Source: Clostridiales bacterium (lineage in GTDB: Bacteria; Bacillota; Clostridia; Lachnospirales; Bianqueaceae). From it: a DNA stretch of 55,196 nucleotides. Shown piece by piece: positions 23,272 to 33,407 of the stretch. Position 1 is the first letter of the stretch. The number at the start of each line of letters is the position of its first letter. Where the stretch lies: positions 1 through 55,196 of the forward strand of contig JAILDJ010000162.1 of the NCBI GenBank assembly GCA_024689505.1. The letters run 5' to 3'. The notes under the pieces were generated by a model. That model was not told the DNA's origin. It did no database searches and was given only the letters and a program-made list of their open reading frames with translations. The position numbers and the translations under genes are program-made.

Positions 23272-26079
23272 TTATTTCTTCTTGCTGCCGTTGAGCAGGA
23301 TGCGGACACCGCGGGCTGCGATGTTCGGCAGGATCGCTTTGAGTTTGCCGTCTTCCGCACTGTACATGCGGGAAGCTTTCGGCATGTCTCTTGTCAGATG
23401 GATCGCGTCGAACTCACAGCGGGTCGTGCACAGACCGCAGCCGATACAGCGGTTGACATCGACATAGGAAGCGCCGCACTTCAGACAGCGGTTCGCTTCT
23501 GCGCGTACCTGTTCTTCCGTCAGTGCCAGACGCAGGTCCTCATAAGTGTGAGCTGCATCACCCGGCTTGTAGCCCGGTACCTGACGCTGTGCGTTGTCAT
23601 AGGATTCGATGGAGATGTCGTCTCTGTCGAGTTCTTTGAACTGGCGCAGGTCACGGCCGATCGTCAGGCTCTGTCCGTAATGGACGAAGCGGTTGATGGA
23701 CACATAACCCTCTCTGCCTTCAGCGATCGCGTCGATCGCGAAGCGGGCACCCTTGAATACGTCACCGCCGACGAAGATATCGTCTTCGCCTGTCTGGCAG
23801 GTGACCGGGTCCGCAACGGCGGTGCCGTTCGGACGGACTTCGACTTTGGTTCCCTTGAGCAAGTCGCCCCATACAGCAGCCTGGCCGATGGACATGAGGA
23901 CATGGTCGCATTCAACGGTCTTGAGTTCATTCTCGTCATAGACCGGGCTGAACTTCTTGTTGGCGTCGTAGACCTGGACACACTGTTTCATGACGATGCC
24001 CTTGATCTTTCCGTCTTCGAACAGGATCTCTTTCGGACCCCAGCAGTTCTTGATGGTGATGCCTTCTTCTTTCGCTTCGGCGATCTCGTCTTTAGCTGCC
24101 GGCATTTCATCCGGTCCTTCCAGACAGTACATTTCAACTTCCGAAGCACCGGCGCGCAGAGCGGTCCTGGCAACATCGATCGCGACGTTGCCGCCGCCGA
24201 TAACGACGGTCTTACCGTTCAGGATCGTATTGCTGCTGGTCTTGTTGGCTTCTCTTAAGAAGTCGACGCCGCTGACAGCGTATTCCTCGTTCGGGATGCC
24301 GGCTTTTCTGCCTGTCTGCATACCGATCGCGACGTAGAATGCTTTGTAGCCTTCGTTTCTGAGGTCTTCAATAGTGATATCCTTGCCGACTTCCACACCA
24401 CAGCGGATCTCGGCGCCCATTGCGCGGATGACATCGATCTCAGCGTCGATAACGTCTTTTTCGAGACGGAAGTTCGGGATACCGTAGCGCAGCATGCCGC
24501 CCGGCTTTTCTTCCTTTTCGAAGATGGTGACCGGATAACCCTGTTTGCGGAGATAGTAGGCAGCGGACAGACCGGCCGGACCGGCACCGATCACAGCGAT
24601 CTTGTAGTCATCCCACTGTTCGCCGACATCGTTGTAGCATTCCGGGATATAGCGGGTCTCGGCATTGAGCTCCTGCAGGGCGATGAACTTCTTGATCTCG
24701 TCGATGGCGACCGGACGGTCGATCGTGCCTCTGGTGCAGCGCTCTTCACAGCGTTTGTTGCAGACCATGCCGCAGACGGCCGGGAACGGGTTGTCCTGCT
24801 TGATCAGCTTGAGGGCATCGAGATATCTGCCTTCCGCCGCCATGCGGATGTAACCCTGAACTGCCAGGTGGGCAGGGCAGGCGGTCTTACACGGAGCCGT
24901 GCCGGTATCGTAAACGTTGAGCTTCGCATCTTCGCGGAAGTTCTTGTTCCATTTATCCGGTCCCCACTTCTGGGCATCCGGAAGTTCGGTCTTTGGATAG
25001 ATGACGTCGCTGCCGTCTTTCAGACAGAGCTTCTGGCCGAGCTTGGCGGCACCGACCGGACAGACTTCGACACACTTGCCGCAGGCGACGCATTTTTCTT
25101 TATCAACGTGGGCGCGGTATGCGGAAGCCGACATGTTCGGCGTATTGAAGAGCTGGGATGTGCGGATCGCGTTGCAGGTGCCCGGAGAGCAGTTGCAGAT
25201 ACCGACGATCTTGTCTTCGCCGTCGAGGTTGGTGATCTGATGTACGAAGCCCTTTTCCTCGGAGCGTTTCAGGATCTCCATGACTTCGTCATACGTGATG
25301 TAGTAGGCGTCCTTGTGGGTCTCGACGATGTACTCAGCCATGTCGCCGACTGCCAGACACATGTAGCCTTCAATGTCGCCGACGCCTTCGCCGCGCATCG
25401 CCTGCTGTCTGCGGCAGGAACATACGTCGACACAGAACTTGTCGTACTTCTTCAGCCAGTGGGAGAGGTGTTCAACACTGACGGACTTGCTTTCGTGCTC
25501 GATTGCCTTTTCGACCGGAATGACATGCATTCCCAGGCCGCCGCCTCCCGGCGGAACGAATCTGGCAACTTTGCCGACCGGTACACTGGACTGATAGTTG
25601 AAGAAGGTCGCGACTTCCGGATGGTCCTTCAGCAGCTTGGAGTTCATCATCATGTACTCGCCTGAACCGACGACCCACTTCGGAATGAAGTACTGACGGC
25701 GCTTTTCAGGGTTCTCACGGTCGAATTCCATCAGGCCGATCTCGCAGATCTCAAAAGCCATTTTCTCGGCTTCTTCCGGGGTCATATGGTTTCTTTCAGC
25801 CATCTGCTCCGGAAGCAGTTTGACAACTCTCTTCTTCTTGAATGACAGCATGAAACGCACCTGTTCCTTGGTGAGCAGGCGGTCCAGCAGCCAGAAGTCC
25901 GGAGAGTGTACGTCGATATCCTTTGCGCTATGGATCTGGATATCATCCGTGATCATATTCGCTAATTCTTTGACTAACTGTTCTTTTTCAGGATCAGTGC
26001 AGACATAGTCTTCGTTGAAAAAATCCTGATCATTGAACATATAGTTCTTTAGGTTCTCTGGAATCATATTGTCCTCCAT
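23272..26079 (-). CDS. Iron-sulfur flavoprotein oxidoreductase, GltD-like with extra FeS domains
   Basis: 935 residues. N-terminal domain about 1-300 with cysteine-rich segments ([11 protein letters not shown] near 216 and CNCSPGTC near 295). A ferredoxin 4Fe-4S motif [12 protein letters not shown] lies near 330. A GltD-type Fe-S region follows (CKTACPAH, then [16 protein letters not shown]) at about 397-450. The FAD loop is [15 protein letters not shown] near 496, a second dinucleotide loop is [16 protein letters not shown] near 640, and the C-terminal Fe-S motif is [16 protein letters not shown]. It should move electrons from NAD(P)H through FAD to Fe-S centres; partner and substrate are unknown. 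The second ATG (26067) has GGAGG at a better distance and may be the true start. Confidence 0.85.
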   Translation of the reverse strand: MEDNMIPENLKNYMFNDQDFFNEDYVCTDPEKEQLVKELANMITDDIQIHSAKDIDVHSPDFWLLDRLLTKEQVRFMLSFKKKRVVKLLPEQMAERNHMTPEEAEKMAFEICEIGLMEFDRENPEKRRQYFIPKWVVGSGEYMMMNSKLLKDHPEVATFFNYQSSVPVGKVARFVPPGGGGLGMHVIPVEKAIEHESKSVSVEHLSHWLKKYDKFCVDVCSCRRQQAMRGEGVGDIEGYMCLAVGDMAEYIVETHKDAYYITYDEVMEILKRSEEKGFVHQITNLDGEDKIVGICNCSPGTCNAIRTSQLFNTPNMSASAYRAHVDKEKCVACGKCVEVCPVGAAKLGQKLCLKDGSDVIYPKTELPDAQKWGPDKWNKNFREDAKLNVYDTGTAPCKTACPAHLAVQGYIRMAAEGRYLDALKLIKQDNPFPAVCGMVCNKRCEERCTRGTIDRPVAIDEIKKFIALQELNAETRYIPECYNDVGEQWDDYKIAVIGAGPAGLSAAYYLRKQGYPVTIFEKEEKPGGMLRYGIPNFRLEKDVIDAEIDVIRAMGAEIRCGVEVGKDITIEDLRNEGYKAFYVAIGMQTGRKAGIPNEEYAVSGVDFLREANKTSSNTILNGKTVVIGGGNVAIDVARTALRAGASEVEMYCLEGPDEMPAAKDEIAEAKEEGITIKNCWGPKEILFEDGKIKGIVMKQCVQVYDANKKFSPVYDENELKTVECDHVLMSIGQAAVWGDLLKGTKVEVRPNGTAVADPVTCQTGEDDIFVGGDVFKGARFAIDAIAEGREGYVSINRFVHYGQSLTIGRDLRQFKELDRDDISIESYDNAQRQVPGYKPGDAAHTYEDLRLALTEEQVRAEANRCLKCGASYVDVNRCIGCGLCTTRCEFDAIHLTRDMPKASRMYSAEDGKLKAILPNIAARGVRILLNGSKKK

Positions 26080-26182
26080 TTTTCTCCACTATTATTCTAT
26101 TACAAACCTTGAGAACAATTTAACAAAAAGCGGCGTTTTTCTTATAAAGAATAGCCTGATATAAGAGGAGACACAACAAAAA

Positions 26183-26212
26183 AGAGAGCAGGACCGTAAG
26201 ACCCTGCTCTCT
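26183..26212 (-). terminator. Terminator of the ALDH/Fe-ADH operon
   Basis: AGAGAGCAGG (26183-26192) and CCTGCTCTCT (26203-26212), 10 base pairs; T6 follows on the minus strand. Confidence 0.9.
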
Positions 26213-26224
26213 GGTCTCGAAAAC

Positions 26225-27436
26225 TCAGTAATGTGCTTCACGCAGCGTATCGAGAAGATGGTAGAAATCCTCTTTCTGCCAGATGACCGGTACCGGATAA
26301 AGCGGATTTGCTTCCGCGTCTGCCCATTTCCAGATCTGCTCGTAGTCTTCCTTGCGGATGCAGTCGAATCCGGCAGGGAGACCCATTTTGATCTTCATAT
26401 CTTCGATCCAGGCGATGAAATTCTCTGCCTTTTTCTGTTTATCCGTTCCGGGCAGCCCGCATACATCCGCCAGATCTGCCAGCCGGTCGTAGACCGCCGG
26501 ACCGAACTGACGCATGACGTGCGGCAGGATCACCGACATCGCCAGACCGTGGGCGACGCCGTAGAGACCGCCGAGGGTATGACCGACCGCGTGGACGTAA
26601 CCTACACAGCCTCTGGTAAACGCTCTGCCCGCATAGAAAGCCGCGTACTGCATCTTTTCCCTGGCTTTCAGATCGCTGCCGTCCTGGTAGGCGACATACA
26701 GCCAGTCGTGGATCAGTCTGACTGCATCTTTTGCCATCGTATTTTCAACGCTCGTGTTATAAGTCTGGTTCGTATAGGCTTCCACCGCATGACAGAGCGC
26801 GTCCATGCCGGTCGTCGCGGTGATGAACGGCGGCAGGCCGACGGTCAGTTCAGGATCGAGGACGGCATATTTCGGCAGGATCGCCGGATCATTGATCGAA
26901 GCTTTGTGATGAGTCGCCGCTTCTGTCAGAACAGCCGCGACCGTAGTCTCGGAACCGGTTCCGGAGGTCGTCGGCACCGCCCAGAAGGGAACGATCCGCT
27001 TATGGACTTTCAGAATGCCCTGCAGCTGCGGAATGGTTTTGTTGGGATGCGCAAGACGGGCTGCGATGCCCTTGGCGCAGTCCATCGGAGAACCGCCGCC
27101 GAACGCAACGATGCCTTCACAGTTGTTCTGTTTATAGAGTTCGAGTCCTGCCTCGACGTTCAGGTCGGTCGGATTGGGCTGTACGTCGGAGAACAGGGTA
27201 TAACGGACATTTGTCTTTTCCAGGGCTTCAGTCAGCCGGGAAGGCAGACCGAGCTTCAGAAGGCCTTCGTCCGTTACGAGCAGGATATTGTTTACGCCCT
27301 GCTGCTTAATGGCGAAGGGGAGTTTTTTAACGCTTCCCGGACCGGCAGCGACAAGCTGCGGTGTCCGGTAACCCATGAAATAATTGCCTGCTTTCATTGC
27401 GGCCTGAAAAGACCGGCAGAATACCTCGTTTGCCAT
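26225..27436 (-). CDS. Iron-containing alcohol dehydrogenase
   Basis: 403 residues. The Fe-ADH signatures are present: GGGSPMDCAKGIAA near 110 (nucleotide loop), PTTSGTGSETTVAAV near 155, and TGMDALCHAVEAY near 220. Metal-ligand histidines continue in GYVHAVGHTLGG near 280. The enzyme reduces an aldehyde or oxidises an alcohol with NAD(P). AAAGGAG precedes the ATG. It lies 11 bases after the aldehyde dehydrogenase gene in one operon, so the two may handle the same aldehyde. Confidence 0.92.
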   Translation of the reverse strand: MANEVFCRSFQAAMKAGNYFMGYRTPQLVAAGPGSVKKLPFAIKQQGVNNILLVTDEGLLKLGLPSRLTEALEKTNVRYTLFSDVQPNPTDLNVEAGLELYKQNNCEGIVAFGGGSPMDCAKGIAARLAHPNKTIPQLQGILKVHKRIVPFWAVPTTSGTGSETTVAAVLTEAATHHKASINDPAILPKYAVLDPELTVGLPPFITATTGMDALCHAVEAYTNQTYNTSVENTMAKDAVRLIHDWLYVAYQDGSDLKAREKMQYAAFYAGRAFTRGCVGYVHAVGHTLGGLYGVAHGLAMSVILPHVMRQFGPAVYDRLADLADVCGLPGTDKQKKAENFIAWIEDMKIKMGLPAGFDCIRKEDYEQIWKWADAEANPLYPVPVIWQKEDFYHLLDTLREAHY

Positions 27437-27447
27437 AAAGATCTCCT

Positions 27448-28866
27448 TTACTGTTCAAAGATCTTGAGTAGTTTCAGTTTATACTCGTTCTTTCTGCCCA
27501 TGTACGGGTGTTCCCGCAGAGGCAGGTTGAAGACTGTGGAGCCGTGCAGGACGGTGGAAGGATGAGTGAATTCACGGAAACCCCATTCCCCGTGGTAGGC
27601 GCCCATGCCGGAATGACCGGTGCCGTTGAAAGGCACGCCCTTGACCATCAGATGCAGACAGACTTCGTTGATGCAGCCGCCGCCGTACTGCTGGGTCTGC
27701 ATCATCCTGTTTGCCCAGGCCATATCCTTTGTAAAGAGATAGAGGGCAAGCCCGTGCTCGCGCCGGGCGATCGTATCCATCAGTTTATCAACTTCGTTGT
27801 CCTTGAAAGGAACGACCGGCAGGAGCGGGGAGAACAGTTCGTGGTTGACGATCGGTTCATCGATCCCGACCGGATAGATTACGGTCGTATCGTATTTGAG
27901 CGTTTCCGGATCACCTTCGCCGCCGAACACGATGCGGTCACGGTACTGTTCGGCTTCCGCAGCACAGTTATCATAGGCTTTCTTCGCGATCAGACGCGGA
28001 TACTCCGGATTCAGGTGCGGATGTTCGCCGATCTGACGGACGATCTCCTTTTTCAGCGCCGCCAGGAATTCATCGGCGATCTCTTCAGCGACAGCGACCT
28101 GATTGATATCGATGCAGATCTGGCCGGAGTTGCAGATCTTGAAGAAAGCGATCTTTCGGGCGGTATCTTTGATGTTGGCGTCTTTGCGGACGACTGCCCA
28201 GTTTCCGGTCTCGCCGCCCAGTTCCAGCGCCACCGGCGTCAGGTTCTTGGCCGCCATTTCCATGACATGGACCGCGACCCGCGGAGAACCGGTATAGAAG
28301 ATCTTATCGAAACGCTCTTCCAGACAGAAATCCGCGACATCATGTCCGCCGTCGATGACCGTGACATATTCGTCCGAGAAGGTCTTGGCGATCATGCTCT
28401 GAAGGACTTCCGTACAGGCGACAGACTTTGAGCTCATCTTCAGGACCGCTGTATTTCCGCCGGAAATGCTGGCAGCTAAAACACCCATCGACAGCAGGAC
28501 CGGGAAATTGAAGGGACTGATGATCAGAGTGACGCCATACGGCATCTTGTAGACTTTGGTGATCGTGCTCGGGAAGCAGGTAAAGCCGGAAAAATGCGTT
28601 TCCGGTCTTGCCCATTTCTTCAGATTATCGATGCATTCGTTGATCTCCATGATGACGTCGCCGATATCGAGAACGTAGGCTTCGGTTTCACATCTTCCGA
28701 GATCCTCATAGAGCGCACGCTGCAGCTGCGGCGCCCAGTCGATCATGGCGCGTTTCAGCTTCTTCAGCTGCTCGATCCGCCAGGGGATATCCAGAGTAAG
28801 ATTCGAACGGAAAAACTCTCTCTGTTTTTCAACGGCGGAATGGACATCTTCTTTTGTCCAGTTCAT
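27448..28866 (-). CDS. Aldehyde dehydrogenase family protein
   Basis: 472 residues from ATG 28866, which has AGGAGG about 8 bases upstream; a GTG at 28875 is in frame but too close to the ribosome site. The ALDH motifs are ISPFNFPVLLSMGVLAASIS, VALELGGETGNWAVV (general-base Glu) and NSGQICIDINQVAV (nucleophile Cys). The pattern is nearest to the class-3/fatty-aldehyde type, not the CoA-acylating type. It oxidises aldehydes with NAD(P). Co-transcribed with the Fe-ADH after it. Confidence 0.9.
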   Translation of the reverse strand: MNWTKEDVHSAVEKQREFFRSNLTLDIPWRIEQLKKLKRAMIDWAPQLQRALYEDLGRCETEAYVLDIGDVIMEINECIDNLKKWARPETHFSGFTCFPSTITKVYKMPYGVTLIISPFNFPVLLSMGVLAASISGGNTAVLKMSSKSVACTEVLQSMIAKTFSDEYVTVIDGGHDVADFCLEERFDKIFYTGSPRVAVHVMEMAAKNLTPVALELGGETGNWAVVRKDANIKDTARKIAFFKICNSGQICIDINQVAVAEEIADEFLAALKKEIVRQIGEHPHLNPEYPRLIAKKAYDNCAAEAEQYRDRIVFGGEGDPETLKYDTTVIYPVGIDEPIVNHELFSPLLPVVPFKDNEVDKLMDTIARREHGLALYLFTKDMAWANRMMQTQQYGGGCINEVCLHLMVKGVPFNGTGHSGMGAYHGEWGFREFTHPSTVLHGSTVFNLPLREHPYMGRKNEYKLKLLKIFEQ

Positions 28867-28971
28867 ATATGCCACCTCCTTAAGATGATCTTTTATAGAT
28901 GATGTAGTGGTTTTCTTCTGCTTTCATATTAGCACATTTCGACGCCTTTGCCGCAGATCCCGGACATAAAG

Positions 28972-28995
28972 AAAATCCGCCCGGAGGCGGACTTT
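28972..28995 (-). terminator. Terminator of the 502-residue membrane protein gene
   Basis: TCCGCC (28976-28981), loop CGGA, GGCGGA (28986-28991); TTTTCTTT follows on the minus strand. Confidence 0.75.
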
Positions 28996-29040
28996 GCTCT
29001 GTGTTTATGAAAGCGGAGATCAGTCTTCGCCGGTATACAG

Positions 29041-30549
29041 TTATTCTACCGGAAAACCGGAGCGCTCCGGCGTTCCGAACATCCGGCCCAGCTTATCTCT
29101 GCGCTTTTCCAGTTTTTCATCGCGGTAATTCAGACCGTCTACGGCGCCTCGGGAGAAGGCTTTTGCCAGTTCCTCGAGAGCGATGCCGTATTTGATGGAA
29201 AGTTCGGTAAAGATATCGATCGGGATCACGATACTGGTGTCTTCATCATGCATGCCGGTGTAGCGGCCGAGATTGTAGACTTCCTTCGCGATCTCGCTCG
29301 CGGTGATATCGTTCGTCCAGTGCTTGCGCATTTCCCGGCTGCGCTGAACGGCAATGCGGTTGTAGACGGAGCGCAGGATCTGTGATACCCCGAAGCCGAG
29401 CAGGAACATCATCGGCGCGGTCAGCTCCGGCGGCATATAGGTCGCCAGCATGTAGATATCGCGCCAGCCGCCGTGTTCCTCTCCCAGAAAGACGACGTTC
29501 AGCAGGTAGATTCCCGCGTAAATAAAGAAGGGCATCATGCAGACGAAAGACTCATCCAGCGTGATCCGGACATCAGTCTCGACGCTGAAAAGAAGGATAA
29601 GATTCATGATCGGACAGACCAGATGGAGCCAGAAATTCATCCCCCCGAAAGCGAGCCAGGCACCTCTGGTGGGAAAGATCAGGAATACGGCAAAAATGAA
29701 TGTCAGGGTCGTACAGATCGCGCCGCTGTACTGGACGAGCTGGATCCAGTTTGGATAGGTAAAGCGTTTGATGCGGATACCTTCCGCAGCAAAAGGCATC
29801 GTCAAAGCAGCGGCGACCGCCGCGAGCAGATTGGAATTGACGGTAAACAGATGGAACAGCTGGCTTCCGCGTTCCGGTGTGACCGCGCTCGGGTCTTCGA
29901 TCAGACCACCGGCGACCGCATACAGGCAAAGGAAGAACGTCAGCACGCAGGCCGCTAATGCGACTGAACTGCGGGTGCGGTACAGCGAGATCAGGTCCGC
30001 GCTTCCCTTATGCTTTTTCTCCTCTTTTTCTTCCTCTTCTTTTTCCTTCTCAGGGTTATAGCGGCGCAGGGTCCTGCCGAGGTATTTTGCTTTTGAGAAA
30101 CCAAGCATGCAGAAAAAGACTGATTCCATCACGATAAGTCCGAATGCCATGGAGCTTCCGAAACCGAAGGATAGACTGAGTTTGATCTTCATGACGATCA
30201 TCAGGAGATAGATGATGAAGTAGCAGCAGACGAGCAGTTTTGCCTGGCTGAACCAGAGAAAAGTCGGCTTGTCCGAGAGTTTAAGAAGCAGAGCGCAGAG
30301 ATATAGAGTGCCGGCGACCGCGCCATAGCGGCCGTACCAGCCGGTATCGAAGATCTCGTAATCTCCAAGCACCGGGATCAGACTGTGCCAGGGCGTTTTG
30401 CCGGCTTTTTTCAGGATCTTCCATTTTCCGGTCAGTGCGGCAGCACCGAGAAGGGCGCAGACCAAAAGCAGGATCCAGAAGGACAGACTGTTCCGGTCAT
30501 AGGTGTGAAAGATGCGATAAAGCAGCAGCCCGATCAACATTACTTCCAT
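29041..30549 (-). CDS. Large membrane protein with Pr6Pr-like core
   Basis: 502 residues. About four helices occupy residues 1-170, including a segment KTPWHSLIPVLGDYEIFDTG like that of DUF5684-type proteins. A charged E/K-rich loop lies near 165-185. A second set of helices contains FHLFTVNSNLLAAVAAALT and NFWLHLVCPIMNLIL, which resemble Pr6Pr-type membrane proteins. The last 100 residues are soluble and charged. It looks like a fusion of two membrane modules with a cytoplasmic tail. No function is known. The ribosome site is weak. Confidence 0.6.
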   Translation of the reverse strand: MEVMLIGLLLYRIFHTYDRNSLSFWILLLVCALLGAAALTGKWKILKKAGKTPWHSLIPVLGDYEIFDTGWYGRYGAVAGTLYLCALLLKLSDKPTFLWFSQAKLLVCCYFIIYLLMIVMKIKLSLSFGFGSSMAFGLIVMESVFFCMLGFSKAKYLGRTLRRYNPEKEKEEEEKEEKKHKGSADLISLYRTRSSVALAACVLTFFLCLYAVAGGLIEDPSAVTPERGSQLFHLFTVNSNLLAAVAAALTMPFAAEGIRIKRFTYPNWIQLVQYSGAICTTLTFIFAVFLIFPTRGAWLAFGGMNFWLHLVCPIMNLILLFSVETDVRITLDESFVCMMPFFIYAGIYLLNVVFLGEEHGGWRDIYMLATYMPPELTAPMMFLLGFGVSQILRSVYNRIAVQRSREMRKHWTNDITASEIAKEVYNLGRYTGMHDEDTSIVIPIDIFTELSIKYGIALEELAKAFSRGAVDGLNYRDEKLEKRRDKLGRMFGTPERSGFPVE

Positions 30550-30592
30550 TCTAAACTATCCGCTGCACATAGACAAAATAAAAACCCTTTAC

Positions 30593-30616
30593 AAAAAAAG
30601 CCGATCTGTATCGGCC
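30593..30616 (-). terminator. Terminator of the TetR-type gene
   Basis: GCCGAT (30600-30605), loop CTGT, ATCGGC (30610-30615); T7 follows on the minus strand. Confidence 0.85.
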
Positions 30617-30648
30617 TGCTGTTTATCAGACTGTTGTCTGTTCGGGAC

Positions 30649-31209
30649 TCAGATATCGAACGGCGCGATATTCTCGTCGTAATGGTTGTACAGACGGTAG
30701 ATCATCAGCGCAACATTGTGGGCACTTTCCTTCTTGCCGTCTTCCTCCCATTTCAGGAAGGAGTTGAGCAGACCGCCGGCATAAGCGTAGAGCTCATACA
30801 TATGCAGCTTTTTCCGCGGCAGGATATTCTTGACCATATACTCGTTTACGGCGTCGATCATTACTTCGTAAAGACCATGCCTGTTGAGAGTCAGGAAATA
30901 GCGGGAATATCGATCGAAATAGTTCAGTGAGAACTCGATGTGCTCAAGTTTCATGTAGATGCTCGGATCGTTGATCTCGCCGCCTTCGATCATATAACCG
31001 TTGACGATGATATTCAGATAATCGCAGAGAGCATCATACAGGTTCTCGTAATAACGGTAAAAGGACATCCGTGAAACTCTGGCATTGCGGACGACGTCGG
31101 AAATCTTGATCTTTGAGAATTCCTTCTGCTCGAGTTCGTCCAAAATCGCGTCCCCGATGGCGATACGCGTCATGATCGTGCGATTGTTCAGATTTGTCTT
31201 GATCTTCAT
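30649..31209 (-). CDS. TetR-family transcriptional regulator
   Basis: 186 residues. The N-terminal helix-turn-helix is at about 15-60 (FSKIKISDVVRNARVSRMSF, then YRYYENLYDALCDYL), matching TetR DNA-binding domains. The C-terminal half is helical, with a ligand or dimer domain of unknown specificity. It is divergent from the DegV gene; the shared gap holds two palindromes that could be its operators. It is not clearly in one operon with the membrane protein gene that follows it. Confidence 0.85.
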   Translation of the reverse strand: MKIKTNLNNRTIMTRIAIGDAILDELEQKEFSKIKISDVVRNARVSRMSFYRYYENLYDALCDYLNIIVNGYMIEGGEINDPSIYMKLEHIEFSLNYFDRYSRYFLTLNRHGLYEVMIDAVNEYMVKNILPRKKLHMYELYAYAGGLLNSFLKWEEDGKKESAHNVALMIYRLYNHYDENIAPFDI

Positions 31210-31247
31210 GTGTTACACAATAATTGATTTTGTACTAAATGTTACAA
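31209..31247. promoter_or_regulatory. Candidate TetR-type operators
   Basis: Two inverted repeats in the divergent gap: TGTGTTACACA (31209-31219) at the regulator's start codon, and TTGTA-N8-TACAA (31230-31247). Both carry TGTnnnACA-like arms. Assignment to the adjacent regulator is inference. Confidence 0.4.
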
Positions 31248-31321
31248 TATCTTTCTTTTTGTACATTTTATCACAGATAAGGAATTCATACAATTCTTCT
31301 AGTACTAAAGGAGGGCAAAGC

Positions 31322-32149
31322 ATGCGTATCGTTGCCGATTCATCCTGCGATCTATATGAAATGGAAGGTCTGGATTTCCGGACTGTTCCGTTAACGATCT
31401 ATACAGACGAAAGAAGTTTTCTGGATGAGCCGTCGCTCAAAGTGACGGATATGCTGGATTATCTCGAAAACTACAGAGGCAGATCCTATACTTCCTGTCC
31501 TTCGATCGACGCCTGGCATGAGGCTTTCCGCGGAGCGGACGAGATCTTCGTAATGACCGTGACCAGCGCTCTGTCCGGCTCCTACAACAGTGCGCTGAGC
31601 GCAGCGGATATGTACCGCGAGGAGAATCCGGACGTCAAGATCTCGATCATCGATTCGCTGTCGACCGGCGGCGAAGAGATCGTACTTCTTCTGAAACTGG
31701 CGGAACTCGTCAATTCCGGCGCGGATTTCGAGACCGTCGACCGGCAGATCCGCGAATACCAGAAACACACAAGGCTCTTCTTTGCCTTCATCTCCCTGCA
31801 TAATCTGACCCAGAACGGCCGTGTCAACAAGACGGTCGCAGCGGCTTTGAGCGTGCTGCGCATCAGCGTTACCGGCACCGCCAGCGAAGAGGGGAAGATC
31901 AGTGTGACCGGTAAGGCCAGAGGCGAGAAAAAAGTCATCGCCAACTTCCTTAACGATATGAAGGAAGCCGGATACGCCGGCGGCAGAGTGGTCATCACCC
32001 ACACCGAGAATGAAGAAGGGGCGCAGCACATGAAGGACGCAGTCCTGCAGGAATACCCGCAGGCGGAAGTTCTGATCTATCCGACCAGAGGCCTCTGCAG
32101 CTACTATATGGAGCGCAAGGGGATCGTCGTCGCCTGCGAAACAGCCTAA
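31322..32149 (+). CDS. DegV-family fatty-acid-binding protein
   Basis: 275 residues from ATG 31322, which has AAAGGAGGG upstream. A start at 31085 in the same frame would run through the regulator's gene and is rejected. DegV features are MRIVADSSCDL at the N-terminus, SYTSCPSIDAWHEAF and VTSALSGSYNSALSAADM; later, IDSLSTGGEEIVLL and FFAFISLHNLTQNGRV. DegV proteins bind a fatty acid and pass it to the FakA kinase. No fakA is near. Confidence 0.88.
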   Translation: MRIVADSSCDLYEMEGLDFRTVPLTIYTDERSFLDEPSLKVTDMLDYLENYRGRSYTSCPSIDAWHEAFRGADEIFVMTVTSALSGSYNSALSAADMYREENPDVKISIIDSLSTGGEEIVLLLKLAELVNSGADFETVDRQIREYQKHTRLFFAFISLHNLTQNGRVNKTVAAALSVLRISVTGTASEEGKISVTGKARGEKKVIANFLNDMKEAGYAGGRVVITHTENEEGAQHMKDAVLQEYPQAEVLIYPTRGLCSYYMERKGIVVACETA

Positions 32150-32162
32150 AGCACAAAACAAA

Positions 32163-32201
32163 AAAAAGACCTTACCGGGGACAAAGCAGAAAGGTCTTTT
32201 T
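32163..32201. terminator. Bidirectional terminator between the DegV and ABC-ATPase genes
   Basis: AAAAAGACCTT (32163-32173) and AAGGTCTTTTT (32191-32201), 11 base pairs with A/T tracts on both sides. Confidence 0.85.
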
Positions 32202-32214
32202 GGACATATCCTGA

Positions 32215-33402
32215 TCAGTATTCGAGATTGTGATTGTCTTCCTTGGAGAAGACGTGGGCAACGTTGCCGCTGAAGTTGAGATGGATCTCCTGACCCATAT
32301 GGTTCTCGATGTTTCCTTCACGCGGGACGATAACGATCGCGTCTTTTTCTTTGATCGTCATATGGAGGTGACAGGAGGAGCCCATCAGTTCAGTGACGTC
32401 GATCCTGCCCTTGATGCCCTTATCGGCGATATTCATATGTTCCGGCCGGACACCGAGCGTTACTTCCTGTTCCTTAACGCCTTTTTCACGGAGGCGTTTT
32501 TGTTTTTCTTCAGAAAGCTTCACGCTGATATCATCGATCTCGACATAGTATTCGCCGTCCTTCAAAGCCAGTCTGGCATCGAAGAAGTTCATCTGCGGGG
32601 TACCGATGAAGCCGGCAACGAAGAGGTTCGACGGATGGTCGAAGACTTCCTGCGGTGTGCCGATCTGCTGGATGAAACCATCCTTCATGACGACGATCCG
32701 GTCGCCCAGGGTCATCGCTTCAGTCTGGTCATGGGTAACGTAGATAAACGTTGTGTTGATGCGGTTGCGGAGCTTGATGATCTCGGCACGCATCTGGTTA
32801 CGCAGTTTGGCATCCAGATTACTGAGCGGTTCATCCATCAGCAGGACTTTCGGGTCACGGACGATCGCGCGGCCGATCGCGACACGCTGTCTCTGACCGC
32901 CGGAAAGAGCTTTCGGCTTGCGGTTGAGGTACTGGGTGATATCCAGGATCTCAGCTGCTTCACGGACCTTCTTGTCGATCTGGTCTTTCGGGACATTTTT
33001 GATCTTAAGAGAGTAAGCCATGTTGTCATAGACGGTCATATGCGGGTAAAGGGCATAGGACTGGAAGACCATGGCGATATCGCGGTCTTTCGGTTCTACG
33101 GAGTTGACGAGGTTGCCGTCGATGTAGAGCTCACCGCCGGTGATCTCTTCAAGACCGGCGACCATACGCAGAGTGGTGGACTTACCGCAGCCGGAAGGTC
33201 CGACCAGAACGATGAATTCCTTGTCCTTGATGTCGAGGGAGAATTCCTGAACGGCGACAACGCCCTCATCAGTGATCTGCAGATGGTGAGTTCTGTGAGG
33301 TTTTTCCTCTTCTGTTTTCTTCTTTCCGAACAGACCTTTCTTTTCTTTCGGTTCGCTGTTCGGATATACTTTCTTGATATTCTTTAAGATTACTTCTGCC
33401 AT
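32215..33402 (-). CDS. Sugar ABC transporter ATP-binding protein (MsmX/UgpC type)
   Basis: 395 residues. Walker [20 protein letters not shown], signature [15 protein letters not shown], Walker [17 protein letters not shown] and the switch His in [12 protein letters not shown] are intact. The C-terminal TOBE-like domain includes [10 protein letters not shown]. An unusual charged insertion of about 25-30 residues lies between the first two strands (residues 14-45, rich in K and E). It powers uptake with the two permeases before it. Start is 5 bases after the MalG-type gene. It is last in the operon. Confidence 0.93.
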   Translation of the reverse strand: MAEVILKNIKKVYPNSEPKEKKGLFGKKKTEEEKPHRTHHLQITDEGVVAVQEFSLDIKDKEFIVLVGPSGCGKSTTLRMVAGLEEITGGELYIDGNLVNSVEPKDRDIAMVFQSYALYPHMTVYDNMAYSLKIKNVPKDQIDKKVREAAEILDITQYLNRKPKALSGGQRQRVAIGRAIVRDPKVLLMDEPLSNLDAKLRNQMRAEIIKLRNRINTTFIYVTHDQTEAMTLGDRIVVMKDGFIQQIGTPQEVFDHPSNLFVAGFIGTPQMNFFDARLALKDGEYYVEIDDISVKLSEEKQKRLREKGVKEQEVTLGVRPEHMNIADKGIKGRIDVTELMGSSCHLHMTIKEKDAIVIVPREGNIENHMGQEIHLNFSGNVAHVFSKEDNHNLEY

Positions 33403-33407
33403 GATAT

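Noticed and set aside
23095-24258. Plus-strand open frame across the end of hypA and the flavoprotein gene
   Set aside because: Crosses a terminator and is antisense to clear Fe-S and FAD motifs.
21562-26079. A hydrogenase gene cluster
   Set aside because: Only HypA and HypB are present. The neighbouring flavoprotein has GltD-type motifs and no [NiFe] or [FeFe] hydrogenase signatures.
31085-31321. A 79-residue extension of the DegV protein
   Set aside because: It lies inside the divergent TetR gene and its operators. ATG 31322 starts the standard DegV N-terminus after AAAGGAGGG.
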